A DNA stretch of 64,000 nucleotides from SIRX01 sp965213905. GTDB taxonomy: Bacteria; Actinomycetota; Rubrobacteria; Rubrobacterales; Rubrobacteraceae. The DNA lies in NCBI GenBank assembly GCA_965213905.1, contig OZ243922.1, positions 2,418,001 to 2,482,000 on the forward strand, given 5' to 3'. A model generated the notes under the pieces. That model saw only the letters and a program-made list of their open reading frames with translations, searched no databases and had not been told where the DNA came from. Both the position numbers and the translations under genes were made by a program. Of this stretch, positions 34,288 to 43,383 are shown piece after piece (the stretch's first letter is position 1; each line of letters opens with the position of its first letter).

Positions 34288-35046
34288 TTGATCGGACTTA
34301 GAAATCTTTACCGGGTTTTCCAGGAATCCCGCAAAGCAGCTAAAGAACACGCCACCCTGGCGGTGATCGGCACTTCCGAGCAGGCGGACAGCCTTGCCGG
34401 GTCGCTCGGGGCGCAGCGCGGCGTGCGGGGGGCCGAGATAATACTCAGCGTTCCGGAAGGCGGCGGCCCGCTGACGATCTCCGGTAAGGCCGTGGAGGAG
34501 GCGGACGAGGTTAGCGTCACCTCGACGGATGAGGAAGTCATCAGAAACGAGTTGGTGTCGAGAATCGTGGGCGCGCTGGACGAAGACTACCTCGTGCCCC
34601 TGGGCCGGGGATATCCTTTGTTCCGGCGGGCGGTCTGTGAAGAAGTCATCCGCAAGAACGCCCGGCAGAACGCGGTGATCGGGGCGCTGCCCATCCCCGG
34701 CGCCGACATGCCGGTAATGACGGCGAACCAGGGCCGGATGGTGCTGAACATCGCGGCTATTCACGGGGAGGCGCTCTCCGTGGACCGGGCCCAAGAGTTG
34801 ATCGGGGTTCTGGCCGCCGGGTTTGGACTGCGGGCGTTGAGCCGTCAGATAGTCAAGTTTATCCCGCTCGGCGGCTGGGCCGCGGCGGCGGCGATAGGTT
34901 ACGCCGGGACCATAGCCATGGGCCGGGCCACGATGCTTTACTTCGAGCGCGGTAAACAGCACGTCGGCGAGGGCGAGATGTCCGACATCCGCAGCCGGGC
35001 CATCGCGGAGGCCGAAAATTTCGTCGCCCGCCTGCGCGACCGCTAA
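34288..35046 (+). CDS. protein of unknown function, possibly DUF697-like
   Basis: 252 residues. The N-terminal half has a Rossmann-like pattern (ATLAVIGTSEQADSLAGSLG) but no P-loop. The C-terminal half has hydrophobic helices (ALPIPGADMPVMTANQGRMV, FIPLGGWAAAAAIGYAGTIAMGRATM) that resemble the DUF697 domain of GTPase-associated membrane proteins. The start is TTG 34288 with GGAAGAGG upstream. It is divergent from the principal sigma factor and only 20 bp before the cardiolipin synthase-like gene, so the two may be co-expressed. No function is assigned. Confidence 0.6.
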   Translation: MIGLRNLYRVFQESRKAAKEHATLAVIGTSEQADSLAGSLGAQRGVRGAEIILSVPEGGGPLTISGKAVEEADEVSVTSTDEEVIRNELVSRIVGALDEDYLVPLGRGYPLFRRAVCEEVIRKNARQNAVIGALPIPGADMPVMTANQGRMVLNIAAIHGEALSVDRAQELIGVLAAGFGLRALSRQIVKFIPLGGWAAAAAIGYAGTIAMGRATMLYFERGKQHVGEGEMSDIRSRAIAEAENFVARLRDR

Positions 35047-35066
35047 CGTCCGTGTAGTATTTTTGC

Positions 35067-36347
35067 ATGCTGTCTTTCGTATCTCGCGTACTCGCGGAGT
35101 TGCGGGCCGTTTTTGGTAGCCTGCGCCGGCTGGTTTTCAGGAGCTTTCTTTTGCTGGGCGCTGTCCAGACGGTCCTGGTCGCGGTTTTGGTCGCTCTGGC
35201 CCAATTACGCAAGCGCCGGACGGAGCCGCGCGAAGGTTTTCCCTGGGAAGATCAGGAAGAAATAGAGCTGGAGGGCGGCGAGGAGCGGATCAAGCTCTAC
35301 CCCTACGGCGTCAGGCTCTACGAGACGATGCTCTCCGAGATAGAGAACGCCCGGAACCACATCTTTCTGGAAACTTTTATCTGGAAGGGCGACTCCGTGG
35401 GAAGGCGCTTTGTGGAGGCCCTGGAGCGCAAGGCCCGCGAAGGCGTAGAGGTCTACGTGATCTTCGACGGCTTCGCCAACATGGTCGTGCCCGCGAAGTT
35501 CAAGCGGTTTCCGAAAGAGATCCACACGCTACAATTCCGGCCCGTAAACGGCCTTTCGAGCCTCGCGGACCCCCGTACCATATTCCGGGACCACCGCAAG
35601 ATTCTCTCCGTAGACGGCCGGGTGGCTTTTATGGGCGGCTACAATATCGGTAAGCTCTACGCGGCGGGCTGGCGCGACACCCACCTACGTATCCGGGGAA
35701 AGGAAGTGTACGAGGTCGAGAACGCTTTCGTGGATTTCTGGAACACCCACCGGATCCAGGACCTACCGCGGATACCGCAGCCCGAAGAGCGCGCCTGGAA
35801 CTCTCACCTGGTACTACACCGCAACGACCCGTACCTCAGGATTTTCCCCGTTCGGGGGATGTATCTTGAGGCCATAGACCGGGCCCACAAACACATCTAT
35901 CTCACCCACGCCTACTTCGTCCCCGACCGGGCGCTGCGCACGCACCTGGCGGAATCCGCCCGCCGCGGCGTGGACGTTCAGGTGATCCTCCCGAAAGAGT
36001 CCAACCACGTAACCGCCGACTGGCTGGCGCGGAGGCACTTCTACGAGTTGCTGGAGGCCGGGGTCAGGATCTTTCGCTACAAGCACATCATGATCCACTC
36101 GAAGACCGCCACCGTGGACGGCGTGTGGTCCACCGTCGGAACGGCGAACATAGACCGGCTCAGCCTGCTCGGCAACTACGAGGTGAACCTAGAGATCTAC
36201 AGCGAAAACTTCGCAAAACAGATGAGACGCATGTTCGAGCTGGATAAGAAAAACTCCGAAGAACTTACGCTGGAGGAGTGGGAGAATCGGCCGCTGCCGG
36301 CCAAAATCGTCGAACGCGCGCTGTCCTCTCTTAGCCCGCTGGTGTGA
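35067..36347 (+). CDS. cardiolipin synthase / phospholipase D family protein
   Basis: 426 residues. One N-terminal transmembrane helix (about 20–45) is followed by two PLD domains. The HKD motifs are DHRKILSVDGRVAFMGGYN (about residue 172) and HSKTATVDGVWSTVGTAN (about residue 346), each with HxKx4D intact. The length and helix fit bacterial Cls enzymes that condense phosphatidylglycerol into cardiolipin. Other PLD-type transferases cannot be excluded. The start is ATG 35067. A likely two-gene unit with the preceding gene. Confidence 0.87.
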   Translation: MLSFVSRVLAELRAVFGSLRRLVFRSFLLLGAVQTVLVAVLVALAQLRKRRTEPREGFPWEDQEEIELEGGEERIKLYPYGVRLYETMLSEIENARNHIFLETFIWKGDSVGRRFVEALERKAREGVEVYVIFDGFANMVVPAKFKRFPKEIHTLQFRPVNGLSSLADPRTIFRDHRKILSVDGRVAFMGGYNIGKLYAAGWRDTHLRIRGKEVYEVENAFVDFWNTHRIQDLPRIPQPEERAWNSHLVLHRNDPYLRIFPVRGMYLEAIDRAHKHIYLTHAYFVPDRALRTHLAESARRGVDVQVILPKESNHVTADWLARRHFYELLEAGVRIFRYKHIMIHSKTATVDGVWSTVGTANIDRLSLLGNYEVNLEIYSENFAKQMRRMFELDKKNSEELTLEEWENRPLPAKIVERALSSLSPLV

Positions 36348-36406
36348 ACTCGATGTGAGCATCTGGTTCGAGTTTCGGGCAACCGCCGAACCTTATGTAC
36401 CCTCTG

Positions 36407-36412
36407 TATAAT
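36407..36412 (+). promoter_or_regulatory. -10 element TATAAT upstream of recJ
   Basis: Consensus TATAAT 31 bp before the recJ TTG. A matching -35 hexamer is not evident. Confidence 0.45.
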
Positions 36413-36442
36413 AAATGGACGTACTTTTAGGAAAGGAATTGC

Positions 36443-38098
36443 TTGGCGCGCTGGAAGCTCCTCGAACCAGATAAAGATGTGGTCGCGGAGCTTGCAAAAG
36501 CCTCCGGCCTGGACGAACTCACCGCCCGGCTCCTCGCCAACCGGGGCGTCCTCCCCGGGCACGCGGATAGCTTTCTGGCGCCGTCCCTCAAAGACGTTCG
36601 GGCCCCGGAAGAAGAGCCCTGGCGCGTGGCGGCCCGCCGGGTCGTAAAGGCCATAGAAAACGGCGAGAGGATCGGCGTCTTCGGCGACTACGACACCGAC
36701 GGGATAACTTCGGCGGCGGTGCTCTACCAGACGCTCTCGAACTACACGAAGAACTTGGTCGTAAAGCTGCCGACCCGCCAGGTGGGGTACAGCCTCCTGG
36801 AGCCCTACGTGCGGGACCTCTTCGCGGAGGGTGTGGACCTCCTCGTCACCGCCGACTGCGGCATATCTAATAGAAACGAGGTAGAGCTCGCGGCTTCTTT
36901 GGGGATGGACGTGGTCGTGACGGACCATCACATACCGCCGGAAAAAACGCCCGACGCCGCGGTAGCCGTCCTGAACCCGAAGCTCTGGGACGCGGAAGAC
37001 CCGCTGGCCGGGGTGGGGGTAGCGTGGAAACTAGCCTGGGCGGTGGCCCGGGAGCTCGGGGACCCGGACGGCAAGCAACGCCTGGGGCGGCTTTTGGACC
37101 TCGTCTCCGTCGGCACGGTGGTGGATATCGCGCCGCTCGTCGGGGACAACCGGGCGCTGGCTACGACGGGGTTGCGCTACATCAACCGGTCCCTGGCGGC
37201 CAACGGGGCCCGGCCGGGACTCCAGGCCCTCGTGAAAGTGGCCGGCGTGCGGGGAAAGGTAGACGAACAAGACCTCGGGTGGAAGATCGGGCCGCGCATC
37301 AACTCCATAGGCCGGATAAAGAACCCCACCCCGGCGCTCGACATGCTCCTGACCCGGGACAGCAGGGAGGCCCTGCGAATAGCTTCGGGCCTCAACCAGC
37401 TAAACAGCGAGCGCCAGCGGCGCACCCGCTACGCCGTCGAGCAGGCCATGGCGGAGGTCGTGGACGAACAGGACTTCAAGGTCGTCGTAACGGACGAGGC
37501 CGGGGGACTGGCCGGCCTGATCGCCGGCCGCGTAGCATCGGCGACGGGCCGGCCGGCGGCCATACTGAACCGCCGGGCCGACGGCTCCTACGGCGGTTCA
37601 GCCCGCGCCGGGGAGACCGACGTAGACCTCTACGGGGCCCTGTTCGAGGTGCGAGACCTGCTCGGCGAGTGGGGCGGGCACCGCAAGGCCGCCGGGCTCT
37701 CTGTGGCCCCCGGCAACTTCGACGCTTTTGTCGAAGGGTTGAACGGGGCCGTGCGCGACCAGCAAGCTGAGAACCCGGACGTGTTCTCCCCCTCCGTAGA
37801 AGTGGACGCGGAGGTAAACCCGGACCTTTTCTCAAACGGATTTCTGGACCTCCACGAGCGGCTCGCGCCGTTCGGAAGCGGCAACCACCGGCCGGTGTTC
37901 GTCTCCGAAGGTCTGCGGGTAGAAGGATCGCGACAGCTCTGGGAGGGCATGAACCTCGTGCGGTTGGGCGGCGTCGTCGCGAAGATGGCCGGCGCGCCGG
38001 AGAACCTGCCAACCGGGGCTTTCGACGCCGCCTACACCGTGGCCCGGAGTGCCTATACGGGGGAAGCCGAGCTAGAGATAGTAGACTGGAAACAGTAA
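36443..38098 (+). CDS. recJ: single-stranded-DNA exonuclease RecJ
   Basis: 551 residues, a 5'-3' ssDNA exonuclease of recombination and mismatch repair. DHH motifs: VFGDYDTDGITSAAVLY, VTADCGISN, VVTDHHIPPE and LVSVGTVVDIAPLVGDN. The DHHA1 domain ends with GGHRKAAGLSV, and an OB-like C-terminal domain follows. The catalytic acids and the DHH histidines are all visible. The start is TTG 36443 with AAAGGA upstream. First gene of the run recJ–rsmI–tatD–rsmA–ispE–nudix, though 28–39 bp gaps leave room for internal promoters. Confidence 0.94.
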   Translation: MARWKLLEPDKDVVAELAKASGLDELTARLLANRGVLPGHADSFLAPSLKDVRAPEEEPWRVAARRVVKAIENGERIGVFGDYDTDGITSAAVLYQTLSNYTKNLVVKLPTRQVGYSLLEPYVRDLFAEGVDLLVTADCGISNRNEVELAASLGMDVVVTDHHIPPEKTPDAAVAVLNPKLWDAEDPLAGVGVAWKLAWAVARELGDPDGKQRLGRLLDLVSVGTVVDIAPLVGDNRALATTGLRYINRSLAANGARPGLQALVKVAGVRGKVDEQDLGWKIGPRINSIGRIKNPTPALDMLLTRDSREALRIASGLNQLNSERQRRTRYAVEQAMAEVVDEQDFKVVVTDEAGGLAGLIAGRVASATGRPAAILNRRADGSYGGSARAGETDVDLYGALFEVRDLLGEWGGHRKAAGLSVAPGNFDAFVEGLNGAVRDQQAENPDVFSPSVEVDAEVNPDLFSNGFLDLHERLAPFGSGNHRPVFVSEGLRVEGSRQLWEGMNLVRLGGVVAKMAGAPENLPTGAFDAAYTVARSAYTGEAELEIVDWKQ

Positions 38099-38126
38099 TA
38101 TCCTAGCGGTGTTTTCGGAGGAATAA

Positions 38127-38942
38127 TTGCCCCTATCGGTCGTGCCAACCCCCATAGGCAACCTCGAAGACATAACACTCCGCGCCCTGCGGGTCTTGCG
38201 TGAGGCTGACCTGATCTCCTGCGAAGACACCCGGCGGACGGGAAGGCTACTCGCCTTCTACGAGATAGAAAAAGACCTGGTCGCCTACCACGAGCACAAC
38301 GAAGCCAGACTCGCCCCGAAACTCGCGGAACAAGCCCGCAACCGGCACGTCGCGCTCGTTACCGATGCCGGTACCCCGCTGGTCTCCGACCCCGGATACC
38401 GGCTCCTGCGGGCGTGCATTGAAGCCGGCGTCGAGGTCGAGGTCTTGCCGGGGCCTTCGGCTTTCGTTACCGCCCTCGTGGCCTCCGGTCTACCTTCGGA
38501 TAGCTTCTATTTCGCCGGTTTTCTCCCACGCAAGGGTCGGGACCGCAAAGAACTCCTGGACCGCATCCCGAAAGAACCGACGACTTTCGTACTCTTCGAG
38601 TCTCCCCACCGGTTGGTCAAGACCCTCGCCGAACTCCCGCCGGACGCGCCGGTGGCCGTTTGCCGGGAACTCACCAAGATGCACGAAGAAGTCTTCCGGG
38701 GCAGCATCGCGGAGGCTGCACAGAGGTTCTCCGGCGGGGCCAAAGGTGAGATCGTACTCGTCGTCCGGGGCGGCGCCTCGCCGCCGGCCAGCCTGGAAGA
38801 CGCCCTGAAAACGGCGAGAGGGTACGCCCGAAACGGAGATAGTGCTTCCAGAGCGGCGTCCCGCACCGCCCGGGAAACAGGTTTTAGGAAAGCAGAGATC
38901 TACGACGGGCTGGTCGAAAGCGAATCCCGGGAAAAGATATAA
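38127..38942 (+). CDS. rsmI: 16S rRNA (cytidine-1402 2'-O)-methyltransferase
   Basis: 271 residues, tetrapyrrole-methylase fold. It begins PLSVVPTPIGNLEDITLRAL, the hallmark of RsmI. ISCEDTRRTGRLL, LVTDAGTPLVSDPGY and VLPGPSAFVTALVASGLPS complete the SAM site. The methylation of C1402 tunes start-codon and frame fidelity of the ribosome. The start is TTG 38127 with CGGAGGAA five bases upstream. Confidence 0.96.
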   Translation: MPLSVVPTPIGNLEDITLRALRVLREADLISCEDTRRTGRLLAFYEIEKDLVAYHEHNEARLAPKLAEQARNRHVALVTDAGTPLVSDPGYRLLRACIEAGVEVEVLPGPSAFVTALVASGLPSDSFYFAGFLPRKGRDRKELLDRIPKEPTTFVLFESPHRLVKTLAELPPDAPVAVCRELTKMHEEVFRGSIAEAAQRFSGGAKGEIVLVVRGGASPPASLEDALKTARGYARNGDSASRAASRTARETGFRKAEIYDGLVESESREKI

Positions 38943-38981
38943 TGTTCCGGATGCAGGAGCCAGGAAAGGGAAGCGGGTGAA

Positions 38982-39740
38982 ATGCTCGTAGACTCGCACA
39001 CACATCTGCTGCGACTGGATATTACCCCGGAAAAAGCCGCCGAAGAAGCCGCCGAAGCCGGCGTCACGACCATCGTAAACATAGGCACCGATGTAAAAGA
39101 CTCGCTGGCGGGGGCGGAGTTGGCGGCGCGGATACCCGGGGTCTACTCGGCCGTCGGAATACACCCCCACAACGCGGGTACTTACACGGCGGCGGACCTC
39201 GAAAAGCTGGCGGAGTTGTCCGAGTTGCCCGGCGTGATAGCGCTCGGAGAGACCGGCCTGGACTACTACCGCAACGAGTGGTCGCGGGACGTTCAAATAG
39301 CGCTGTTCGAGGACACGGTCTCGCTAGCCAACGAGGTCCGGAAGCCGCTGGTCATCCACTCGCGACAGGCTTTCGGTGACACTATGGCCTGCCTGGGAAA
39401 CGCTCGCGTCCCGATAGTGCTCCACTGCTTCGAAGGGGGCGAGCGCGAGGTGCGCGAGGCGAAGGAACGCGGATACTACGTCGGGTTGGCCGGAAATATC
39501 ACCTACAAAAACAACGAAACCGCCCGCCTACTGCGCCTCCTGAACGAAGACCGCCTCCTGGTCGAAACCGACGCCCCGTACCTGAGTCCCCAGCCGGTGC
39601 GCGGCGAGAAAAACGCCCCCAAAAACGTCGTCCACACCGCCCGGTTCGTCGCCGAACGCCTCGGAATGGAAGAAGAGGAACTGGCGGTCCTAACGGCGCA
39701 AAACACCCGCGAGGCTTTCGGCCTGCCCCCCGAAAACTGA
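38982..39740 (+). CDS. tatD: TatD-family metal-dependent deoxyribonuclease
   Basis: 252 residues, TIM-barrel hydrolase. The metal ligands appear in order: DSHTHLL (HxH), GETGLDYYRN, VIHSRQA, VLHCFEGG and VETDAPYLSPQ. The family acts as a 3'-5' exonuclease or on oxidised DNA; the cellular role is not settled. ATG 38982 follows GGAAAGGGAAGCGGG. One base separates its stop from the rsmA start. Confidence 0.94.
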   Translation: MLVDSHTHLLRLDITPEKAAEEAAEAGVTTIVNIGTDVKDSLAGAELAARIPGVYSAVGIHPHNAGTYTAADLEKLAELSELPGVIALGETGLDYYRNEWSRDVQIALFEDTVSLANEVRKPLVIHSRQAFGDTMACLGNARVPIVLHCFEGGEREVREAKERGYYVGLAGNITYKNNETARLLRLLNEDRLLVETDAPYLSPQPVRGEKNAPKNVVHTARFVAERLGMEEEELAVLTAQNTREAFGLPPEN

Positions 39741-39741
39741 A

Positions 39742-40530
39742 TTGGCCTCTACTCCCGGGTTCCCGAAGAAACGATTGGGACAGCACTTTCTAAAAGACCC
39801 CAACACCGCCAGGATCGTCGCCTTGAACCTCGAAAAAGACGACGTGGTCCTGGAGATCGGGGCGGGCCGCGGCTTTCTGACGGCCTTTCTCGCCGAGAGG
39901 GCAAAACTCGTACACGCCATAGAACTAGACCCCGACACACTCCCGGCCTTGAACCAGGTGGCCCGTGAACGCGGCAACGTAAAAGTCTACCCGGGAGACG
40001 CGCTAACCTTCGACTACCCGAAACTCTCCCCGGCCCCCGGCAAACTGGCGGCAAACCTGCCGTACAATATTGCCTCTCCACTAATATTGAGAGTTTTGGA
40101 AGAACAGCATTGTATCAATGTAATGCGATTTATGGTCCAATTGGAGGTGGCGCGCCGGATGGTGGCGGAGAGGGGAACGAAAGATTACTCGTCGTACGCG
40201 GTGCTCGTGCAGCTTCTCGGTTCGGCGAAGGTCGAGCACAAAGTTTCGCCCCGGGTCTTTGATCCACCGCCGCGCGTACAGTCCGCGGTCGTGGAGATAA
40301 GGCGTCGCGAGACCGGGTTGGAAAGTGGGGAGTACGAGGGTGTCAAGCGGCTCGTACACGCCGCTTTCAAGAGCCGCCGCAAGCGCTTGGCGAACAATTT
40401 GGAGGGGCCCGTTCGCAAGGAAGCCCCGTGGGTTTTGCGCTCTCTGGGTTACAGCCCCGAGGCCCGGGCGGAGGAGATCCCACCGGAAGGCTTTGTGGCG
40501 TTGTACCGGGCTCTCTCGCAGGCGTCATGA
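39742..40530 (+). CDS. rsmA: 16S rRNA dimethyladenosine transferase (KsgA)
   Basis: 262 residues. FPKKRLGQHFLKDPNTA opens the protein as in all KsgA enzymes. VLEIGAGRGFLTAFL is the SAM motif, and ANLPYNIASPLIL contains the catalytic NLPY. It dimethylates A1518 and A1519 late in 30S assembly. The start is TTG 39742 right after the tatD stop. Its own stop overlaps the ispE ATG (ATGA). Confidence 0.96.
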   Translation: MASTPGFPKKRLGQHFLKDPNTARIVALNLEKDDVVLEIGAGRGFLTAFLAERAKLVHAIELDPDTLPALNQVARERGNVKVYPGDALTFDYPKLSPAPGKLAANLPYNIASPLILRVLEEQHCINVMRFMVQLEVARRMVAERGTKDYSSYAVLVQLLGSAKVEHKVSPRVFDPPPRVQSAVVEIRRRETGLESGEYEGVKRLVHAAFKSRRKRLANNLEGPVRKEAPWVLRSLGYSPEARAEEIPPEGFVALYRALSQAS

Positions 40531-41420
40531 TCCGGCTGAAGGCCTTTGCAAAGGTCAACTACGGCCTCTCTGTAAAAGGGGTGCGGGACGATGGCTACCA
40601 CGAGGTAGCAACCGTTATGCAAAGTGTCTCGCTGGCCGACGAAGTAGGGCTACAGAGGGCGGACGAAGGCTTCGGGCTCGCCATAGAGCCCGAGGAGACG
40701 GACGTGGGTCCCCTGGAGAAAAATACCGTGTACCGGGCCTGGCTCTTGCTTTGTAAAGAAGCGGGCCGGGAGCTACCGGCGCGGGTGCGGCTCTCGAAGA
40801 AAATACCCTCCGGCGCCGGGTTGGGGGGCGCGTCGGCGGATGCGGCGGCGGTTCTCGTGGGGGCCAACGAGCTGTTCGGGCTGGGGCTCTCCGGGGAGAA
40901 ACTACGGGGCCTGGGGGTGCGGGTCGGGGCCGACGTGCCGTTTTGCATATCGGGGGGGACGGCTTTAGGAGAAGGTATAGGTGAGGTCCTGACGCCCCTC
41001 CCCGCGCCGCCCGCCCACGCGCTCCTCGTCGCCAAACCGCAGGGTGGCGCCGAGACCGCGAGGATCTACAACGCCCACGACGAGACACCCAAAGAGACAC
41101 CCAAAGAGACACCCGAATCTACTACCTCCACCGGGCCGATACTGAAGGCTCTGGAAGCCGGCAACCTGGAAGGGCTATCCGCTTCTCTGGGCAACGACCT
41201 CGCCCACACCACCAAGAACTTTGTGCCGGAGGTGGCGGCGTACGAAGCAGAGTTGTTAGAAGCAGGAGCTTTGGGGGCCTGTATGAGCGGAACGGGGACC
41301 GCGGTTTACGGGGTGTTCCAAACGGAAGAAAAAGCACGGGCCGCGTCCCGACGGCTTACGGTCCCGTTCGCCGGGGTTTACGAGCCCGTGGCACGCGGGA
41401 CGGAGATAGTGGAGGGTTGA
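40527..41420 (+). CDS. ispE: 4-diphosphocytidyl-2-C-methyl-D-erythritol kinase
   Basis: 297 residues, GHMP kinase of the MEP isoprenoid pathway. It starts MIRLKAFAKVNYGLSV. The ATP loop is KKIPSGAGLGGASADAAAV, and the C-terminal motif is GACMSGTGTAVYGVF. DVPFCISGGTALGEGIGE is the substrate segment. The pathway feeds carotenoid precursors, consistent with the desaturase at the left edge. A tandem 12-bp repeat at 41082–41114 adds a KETPKETPE linker. The start ATG overlaps the rsmA stop; the longer frame from 40428 runs inside rsmA. Confidence 0.95.
   Translation: MIRLKAFAKVNYGLSVKGVRDDGYHEVATVMQSVSLADEVGLQRADEGFGLAIEPEETDVGPLEKNTVYRAWLLLCKEAGRELPARVRLSKKIPSGAGLGGASADAAAVLVGANELFGLGLSGEKLRGLGVRVGADVPFCISGGTALGEGIGEVLTPLPAPPAHALLVAKPQGGAETARIYNAHDETPKETPKETPESTTSTGPILKALEAGNLEGLSASLGNDLAHTTKNFVPEVAAYEAELLEAGALGACMSGTGTAVYGVFQTEEKARAASRRLTVPFAGVYEPVARGTEIVEG
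41082..41114 (+). repeat. 12-bp tandem repeat inside ispE
   Basis: GAGACACCCAAA occurs twice and then for nine further bases (2.75 units). In frame it encodes a short hydrophilic repeat, so unit number could vary without disrupting the enzyme. Confidence 0.85.
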
Positions 41421-41800
41421 GAAAATTTGTCTGGCGCGGCGGGTGGGAATTGCCCGGCGGCAGGTTGGAGGCGGGTGAGACCCCGGAAGAGTGTGTGGCG
41501 CGTGAGGTAATGGAGGAACTAGGGGTTCACGTGTCTGTGGGACCCTTGTTGAACTGCTGGGTCTACGAGGTACTCCCCGGCCACCATGTTTTCGTCGTGG
41601 CTTACGGGTGTTTCGCCGGACAGCCTTTCGAACCTCGACACAGTACGGAGCACGAAGCCGTCGGGTTGTTTGACCAAGAGGACCTGGCGTCCGCGGAAGT
41701 GCCGGAGGGGTACAAGGCCTCGGTGAGGTTGTGGGTAGGTTCGCCGGAGGTAAGTTCGCCGGAAGATGGGGTTTCGGGTCGGGGAAAAGCTGACGGTTGA
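41417..41800 (+). CDS. Nudix hydrolase, short N-terminus
   Basis: 127 residues. The Nudix box GGRLEAGETPEECVAREV plus MEELGV fits Gx5Ex7REUxEExGU with all catalytic Glu residues. The family hydrolyses nucleoside diphosphates linked to other groups; the substrate is unknown. Oddly, the protein starts only about 12 residues before the box (RKFVWRGGWELP), so the first strands of the fold are missing or very short. The start TTG 41417 overlaps the ispE stop (TTGA). Upstream in frame no family-like sequence is seen. It may be N-terminally degenerate. Confidence 0.8.
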   Translation: MRKFVWRGGWELPGGRLEAGETPEECVAREVMEELGVHVSVGPLLNCWVYEVLPGHHVFVVAYGCFAGQPFEPRHSTEHEAVGLFDQEDLASAEVPEGYKASVRLWVGSPEVSSPEDGVSGRGKADG

Positions 41801-41818
41801 AAATACCTCCGGTATAAT
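41790..41818 (+). promoter_or_regulatory. promoter of tRNA-Gln–glmU
   Basis: CTGACG (41790–41795), a 17-base spacer and consensus TATAAT (41813–41818), ending 16 bases before the tRNA gene. It lies in the 3' end of the Nudix gene. Confidence 0.7.
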
Positions 41819-41834
41819 CCCGGTGATAGCACGT

Positions 41835-41908
41835 TGGGGCGTAGCCAAGCGGCAAGGCGCCGGGTTTTGGTCCCGGGATCGCAGGTTCGAATCCTGCCGC
41901 CCCAGCCA
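41835..41908 (+). tRNA. tRNA-Gln (UUG), CCA encoded
   Basis: Acceptor TGGGGCG (41835–41841) pairs with CGCCCCA (41898–41904), then discriminator G and encoded CCA. Anticodon stem CCGGG/CCCGG surrounds TTTTGGT with anticodon TTG. The T-arm is GCAGG-TTCGAAT-CCTGC. The position just upstream of glmU is the usual actinobacterial arrangement. Confidence 0.96.
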
Positions 41909-41959
41909 ACCGGTGTCTTTGCCTGCCAGAGAAAAAATCTAAGGAGCCACAAAAACATC

Positions 41960-43378
41960 ATGCCCCAAAACTCTCCGATTTTTGCCGTGGTTCTGGCCGG
42001 TGGCAAGGGAACCCGGATGAAATCCAACCGGGCCAAGGTGCTGCACACGCTCTGCGGCGTTCCGATGGTTAACTACGCGATAGAAGCCATAACTCCCTTG
42101 TTGCCGGAACGGCTGCTGGTCGTGGTCGGGCACCAGGCGGAGGAGGTCGAGACCGTGCTGCCGCGGGGGGCTGAGCCCGTATTGCAGAAGGAGCAGCTCG
42201 GCACCGGCGACGCCGTGCGGGTGGCGTTGGAAACTATTGAGGAAGAAGAAGGCACGCTCCTGGTGGTAAACGGTGACGGGCCGCTGATCTCGCACCGCAC
42301 GCTGGGGGAGTTAGTGGAGCGGCACCGGGCCGCCGAGGTCGGGGCGACGGTGCTGGTGGCGGAGCTACCGGACCCGAGCGGGCTCGGCCGGGTCGCGGAG
42401 GACGCGGGCGTGGTTCGGATCGTGGAGGAGCGGGAGGCTACGGAGGCCGAGCGCGGGATAAACCTGGTCAATTTGGGGCTGTACGCCTTCAACCTGCCGG
42501 AGATTCGGGACGCGATAAGGAGGATCGGCTCGGACAACAGCGACGGCGAGGTGTACCTGACGGATGCGCTGGAAGTTATCGGGCGGCGGTCGCGGGCGGT
42601 TACTTACCAGCTCAAGGATCTGGAAGAGGCGAACCTGGTCAACGACCGGGCGCACCTGGCGCGGGCGGAGGAGATCCTGCGCCGCCGCATCCTGGACGCC
42701 CACATGCGTAACGGCGTGACGGTCCGGGACCCGGCCTCCACCCACATAGAAGCCAGCGTGGAGATCGGACGCGACACCGTCGTCTTGCCGGGCACGTTCC
42801 TGCGGGGCGAGACCAAAATAGGTTCGGACTGCGTTATAGGACCGTCCACGGACTTGCTCGATACGGCAGTCGGAGACGGCGCCCAGGTCGAGCACTCGGT
42901 CGGGCGCGGGGCGGGCGTGGGCGCGGGGGCCACCGTCGGGCCTTACTCGTACCTGCGACCGGGGACCGTGCTCGGCGCCGGGGCGAAAGTGGGGGCCTAC
43001 TGCGAAGTCAAGAATACGCGGGTCGGTGACGGGAGCAAAGTTCCCCACCTGTCTTACGTCGGGGATGCAGAGATAGGGGAGGGGGCGAACCTGGGGGCCG
43101 GGACCATCACGGCGAACTACGACGGAAAGAAAAAGAACCGCACCAACATCGGGGACGAGGTGTTTACGGGGATCAACACAAACCTGATAGCACCTGTTAC
43201 TATAGGCGGCGGCGCTTACATCGGGGCCGGAAGCGTGGTGAATAAGGACATCCCGCCGGGTAAGCTCGCCGTCGGGATGCCGGCGCGGGTGATCCGGGAC
43301 GCGCCGGAAAAAGCGGACAAAGTACCTGAAGAGGGTTCTGAGGGCGTAAGGCGGCCAAAAACCGAGACGGAGGGTTAG
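41960..43378 (+). CDS. glmU: bifunctional N-acetylglucosamine-1-P uridyltransferase / acetyltransferase
   Basis: 472 residues, making UDP-GlcNAc for peptidoglycan. The N-terminal nucleotidyltransferase has VVLAGGKGTRMKSNRAKVLH, QLGTGDAV and VVNGDGPLI. The C-terminal left-handed beta-helix acetyltransferase has hexapeptide repeats (VGPYSYLRPGTVLG, HLSYVGDAEIGEGANLGAG). Active-site wording such as GTITANYDGKKKNRT is conserved. The start is ATG 41960 with AAGGAG 13 bases upstream; the longer frame covers the tRNA and is not coding. Followed by prs after 5 bp. Confidence 0.96.
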   Translation: MPQNSPIFAVVLAGGKGTRMKSNRAKVLHTLCGVPMVNYAIEAITPLLPERLLVVVGHQAEEVETVLPRGAEPVLQKEQLGTGDAVRVALETIEEEEGTLLVVNGDGPLISHRTLGELVERHRAAEVGATVLVAELPDPSGLGRVAEDAGVVRIVEEREATEAERGINLVNLGLYAFNLPEIRDAIRRIGSDNSDGEVYLTDALEVIGRRSRAVTYQLKDLEEANLVNDRAHLARAEEILRRRILDAHMRNGVTVRDPASTHIEASVEIGRDTVVLPGTFLRGETKIGSDCVIGPSTDLLDTAVGDGAQVEHSVGRGAGVGAGATVGPYSYLRPGTVLGAGAKVGAYCEVKNTRVGDGSKVPHLSYVGDAEIGEGANLGAGTITANYDGKKKNRTNIGDEVFTGINTNLIAPVTIGGGAYIGAGSVVNKDIPPGKLAVGMPARVIRDAPEKADKVPEEGSEGVRRPKTETEG

Positions 43379-43383
43379 AAAGC

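Noticed and set aside
41834..41959. Upstream extension of the glmU frame
   Set aside because: It is the tRNA-Gln gene read as protein.
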